From the NCBI GenBank assembly GCA_017541565.1, contig JAFXYU010000004.1:1-5221 (forward strand): a DNA stretch of 5,221 nt, written 5' to 3'. This stretch comes from a bacterium. GTDB lineage: Bacteria; Cyanobacteriota; Vampirovibrionia; Gastranaerophilales; Gastranaerophilaceae. The notes under the pieces are model-generated. The model did not search any database, was not told the origin of the DNA, and saw only the letters and a list, made by a program, of their open reading frames with translations. Numbering within the stretch: position 1 is the stretch's first letter; each line of letters starts with the position of its first letter. Of the stretch, positions 4,512-5,221 are shown piece after piece. The position numbers and the translations under genes were made by a program.

Positions 4512-4569
4512 TTTGAAACTCCGTAAAAATACATTTATAGATAATAACATAAAAGAAAGGAAAAATATT
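4512..4569. promoter_or_regulatory. Divergent control region, TPR gene / ORF 4570
   Basis: On the minus strand TATAAA (4539-4534) precedes a GGAG Shine-Dalgarno, seven bases before the ATG at 4511. On the plus strand GAAAGGA (4555-4561) lies eight bases before the ATG at 4570 and resembles the array's lipase ribosome-binding sites, especially that of copy 1. Unlike the membrane genes, both genes here have a Shine-Dalgarno. Confidence 0.45.
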
Positions 4570-4695
4570 ATGACAAACAAAATTTCAAAGTATGGTAAAA
4601 AAGTTTTTGATATTGCAACAAAAAATAAAAGAGAAGATTTTAACAGGAAAGTCCTTGATGCTACTTATAAAGCACAAAAACAATATGGTTTTTAA
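4570..4695 (+). CDS. Short lysine-rich ORF (41 aa), possible gene remnant
   Basis: The product is basic, with KYGKKVF near the start and an amphipathic helix-like stretch, DFNRKVLDATYKAQKQYGF, to the end. There is no membrane segment or recognisable domain. AAAGG and a TATT-ATG context like that of lipase remnant 1 mark the start. A longer frame opening at 4513 lacks such a site and overlaps the TPR promoter. After the stop, the same frame continues through one more stop into the ORF at 4741, so it could be the decayed head of one longer gene. It may equally be a complete small protein. I cannot assign a function. Confidence 0.5.
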   Translation: MTNKISKYGKKVFDIATKNKREDFNRKVLDATYKAQKQYGF

Positions 4696-4740
4696 ATTTT
4701 TCGTACATAAGAGTATTTTAACACAGAAAAGGAGGAAGAA

Positions 4741-4797
4741 ATGGAGTATTCAACAGATTTTATTAAAGAAGAGGTAATATTATTGCCGCAATATTAA
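4741..4797 (+). pseudogene. 18-codon ORF with strong Shine-Dalgarno; probable truncated effector start
   Basis: AAGGAGG at 4729-4735, followed by AAGAA, is the best ribosome-binding site in the window, yet the frame encodes only MEYSTDFIKEEVILLPQY. From 4763 it runs antisense through the 3' end of the membrane gene, so at most the first seven codons are its own. This repeats the geometry of the lipase stubs at 246 and 1239: a good start truncated at the stop codon of a convergent membrane gene. The sequence is not like the lipase N-terminus, so it would come from a different gene. Confidence 0.5.
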
Positions 4798-5074
4798 CAA
4801 TTAAAGCGATGAAACCTATTGCAAACACAATCTTATATAACTTGTGGTTAACAATTTTGTGAGGAATACGAAAAATAGGAAAAATTAGTTCAAAAACAAA
4901 AATTATAAATGTTATTACCAAAGAACCTAAAAATAATATTAAGAAAAGAGTATATGCAATTCCAAGTTCCGTAATAAAAGCATATTTTAAAATCATGTAA
5001 CTATATTTTAGTAACAGTATAGAAAGAATTTCTAATATAAAAAAAGAATAACTATTTTTTATTTTATTTATCAT
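4763..5074 (-). CDS. Small multi-pass membrane protein, distant fourth copy
   Basis: This 103-aa, strongly hydrophobic protein has likely membrane segments near 9-30, 38-64 and 79-102. It resembles the array family in size, topology and the short basic link between the last two segments. Glu62 ends the second segment, followed by FRIPHKIVNHKLYKIVF (68-84), comparable with F.FPYNKI.FKFLYYILF. The Glu-to-Pro distance is 9 rather than 15, and the WIYSSVTLN start is missing, so homology is plausible rather than certain. TGATATAAA (minus strand, 5089-5081) lies six bases before the ATG with no Shine-Dalgarno, predicting a leaderless message as for rnhA. It converges with the stub at 4741 and diverges, across 35 bp, from the broken frame at 5110. 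Confidence 0.65.
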   Translation of the reverse strand: MINKIKNSYSFFILEILSILLLKYSYMILKYAFITELGIAYTLFLILFLGSLVITFIIFVFELIFPIFRIPHKIVNHKLYKIVFAIGFIALIVNIAAIILPLL

Positions 5075-5109
5075 ATGGAATTTATATCAAAAAATGAAAT
5101 GAGAAAAAT
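5075..5109. promoter_or_regulatory. Divergent promoter region, membrane copy 4 / frame 5110
   Basis: The minus strand shows an extended -10, TGATATAAA (5089-5081), six bases before its ATG. The first eight bases of this element match that of rnhA. On the plus strand only GAG (5101-5103), preceded by ATGAAAT, offers a weak ribosome-binding site before the ATG at 5110. Confidence 0.5.
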
Positions 5110-5221
5110 ATGACAAGAGATATTAAATAGGATTTAGAAAAACTGAATTATCCATTATAAAAACGATTTCTGTTTTTAAATAATAGCAGGGATATAATGA
5201 TTACCAATACAATAAACGGAT
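5110..5221 (+). pseudogene. Plus-strand gene start with two in-frame stops, runs off the window
   Basis: From ATG 5110 the frame reads MTRDIK, TAG (5128-5130), DLEKLNYPL, TAA (5158-5160), then KRFLFLNNSRDIMITNTING to the window edge. All three pieces look like normal soluble protein and lie in one frame. Both stops are one C-to-T change from glutamine codons (CAG, CAA). It occupies the place the lipase takes relative to its membrane gene, so it is probably another effector N-terminus that decayed. Alternatively a real gene starts at ATG 5197 (MITNTING), which has CAGGG about six bases upstream, with 5110-5196 as leader. Complete genes nearby end in TAA, so a reassigned code is unlikely for TAA. 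Confidence 0.45.

Noticed and set aside
4513..4569. Upstream extension of the ORF at 4570
   Set aside because: ATG 4513 has no ribosome-binding site and would occupy the divergent TPR control region; ATG 4570 has AAAGG at good spacing.
4512..4580. Longer start for the TPR protein at 4580
   Set aside because: The extra 23 residues would put a second hydrophobic segment before a normal signal peptide, overlap the divergent ORF and lack the GGAG site that precedes 4511.
4592..4777. Plus-strand frame of 61 codons
   Set aside because: It is out of frame with the better-supported starts at 4570 and 4741, lacks a Shine-Dalgarno, and has the Lys/Ile bias of AT-rich noncoding DNA.
5155..5177. AAAAAC/GTTTTT hairpin as a terminator
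   Set aside because: It has six mostly A-T pairs, and the T run is the stem arm itself; this is expected by chance in such AT-rich DNA.

Overview
The window is AT-rich bacterial DNA with compact genes, rho-independent hairpins and several apparently leaderless genes. Lineage cannot be fixed from the sequence. An AT-rich, gut-type bacterium, for example a non-photosynthetic relative of cyanobacteria, would fit, but this is a weak inference. The rnhA gene and the short 3' end at the left edge look like ordinary chromosomal coding sequence. The regions 140-2600 and 4510-5221 are poorer in GC, repetitive and full of gene remnants, as in an accessory island.

Layout. Positions 1-91 hold the 3' end of an upstream gene, apparently frameshifted, followed by a terminator (103-129). 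Positions 246-2575 form an array. Three small multi-pass membrane proteins of one family lie on the minus strand (291-656, 803-1189, 1353-1700). Each is divergent, across 41-49 bp, from a plus-strand start with a good Shine-Dalgarno. These plus-strand starts encode the same N-terminus, but the copies at 705 and 1239, and an earlier one at 246, are cut off after 16-42 codons. Only the last (1742-2575) is complete, and it encodes an alpha/beta-hydrolase of the class 3 lipase type. A second GGGGGG...CTCCC hairpin (2599-2621) closes the array and shares an exact 18-bp segment with the first terminator.

Positions 2756-3607 carry two stable-looking genes: a 93-aa HEAT-like helical-repeat protein with its own promoter and a strong terminator, then RNase HI (rnhA), probably translated from a leaderless mRNA. 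Positions 3702-4511 (minus strand) encode an exported TPR protein made of two duplicated modules. Right of it the array architecture recurs: two short plus-strand ORFs with Shine-Dalgarno sites (4570, 4741), a fourth, more distant membrane protein on the minus strand (4763-5074), and a divergent plus-strand reading frame with two in-frame stops (5110 to the window end).

How the parts may work together (inference). The best explanation I can offer is an effector/immunity-type locus. The lipase would be the active enzyme, the membrane protein divergent from it (1353-1700) its likely cognate partner, and the other membrane genes orphan partners kept intact while their effectors decayed to N-terminal stubs. 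The evidence is architectural: intact membrane ORFs, decayed partners, conserved promoter blocks and divergent bodies. No secretion apparatus or experimental partner is visible in the window.
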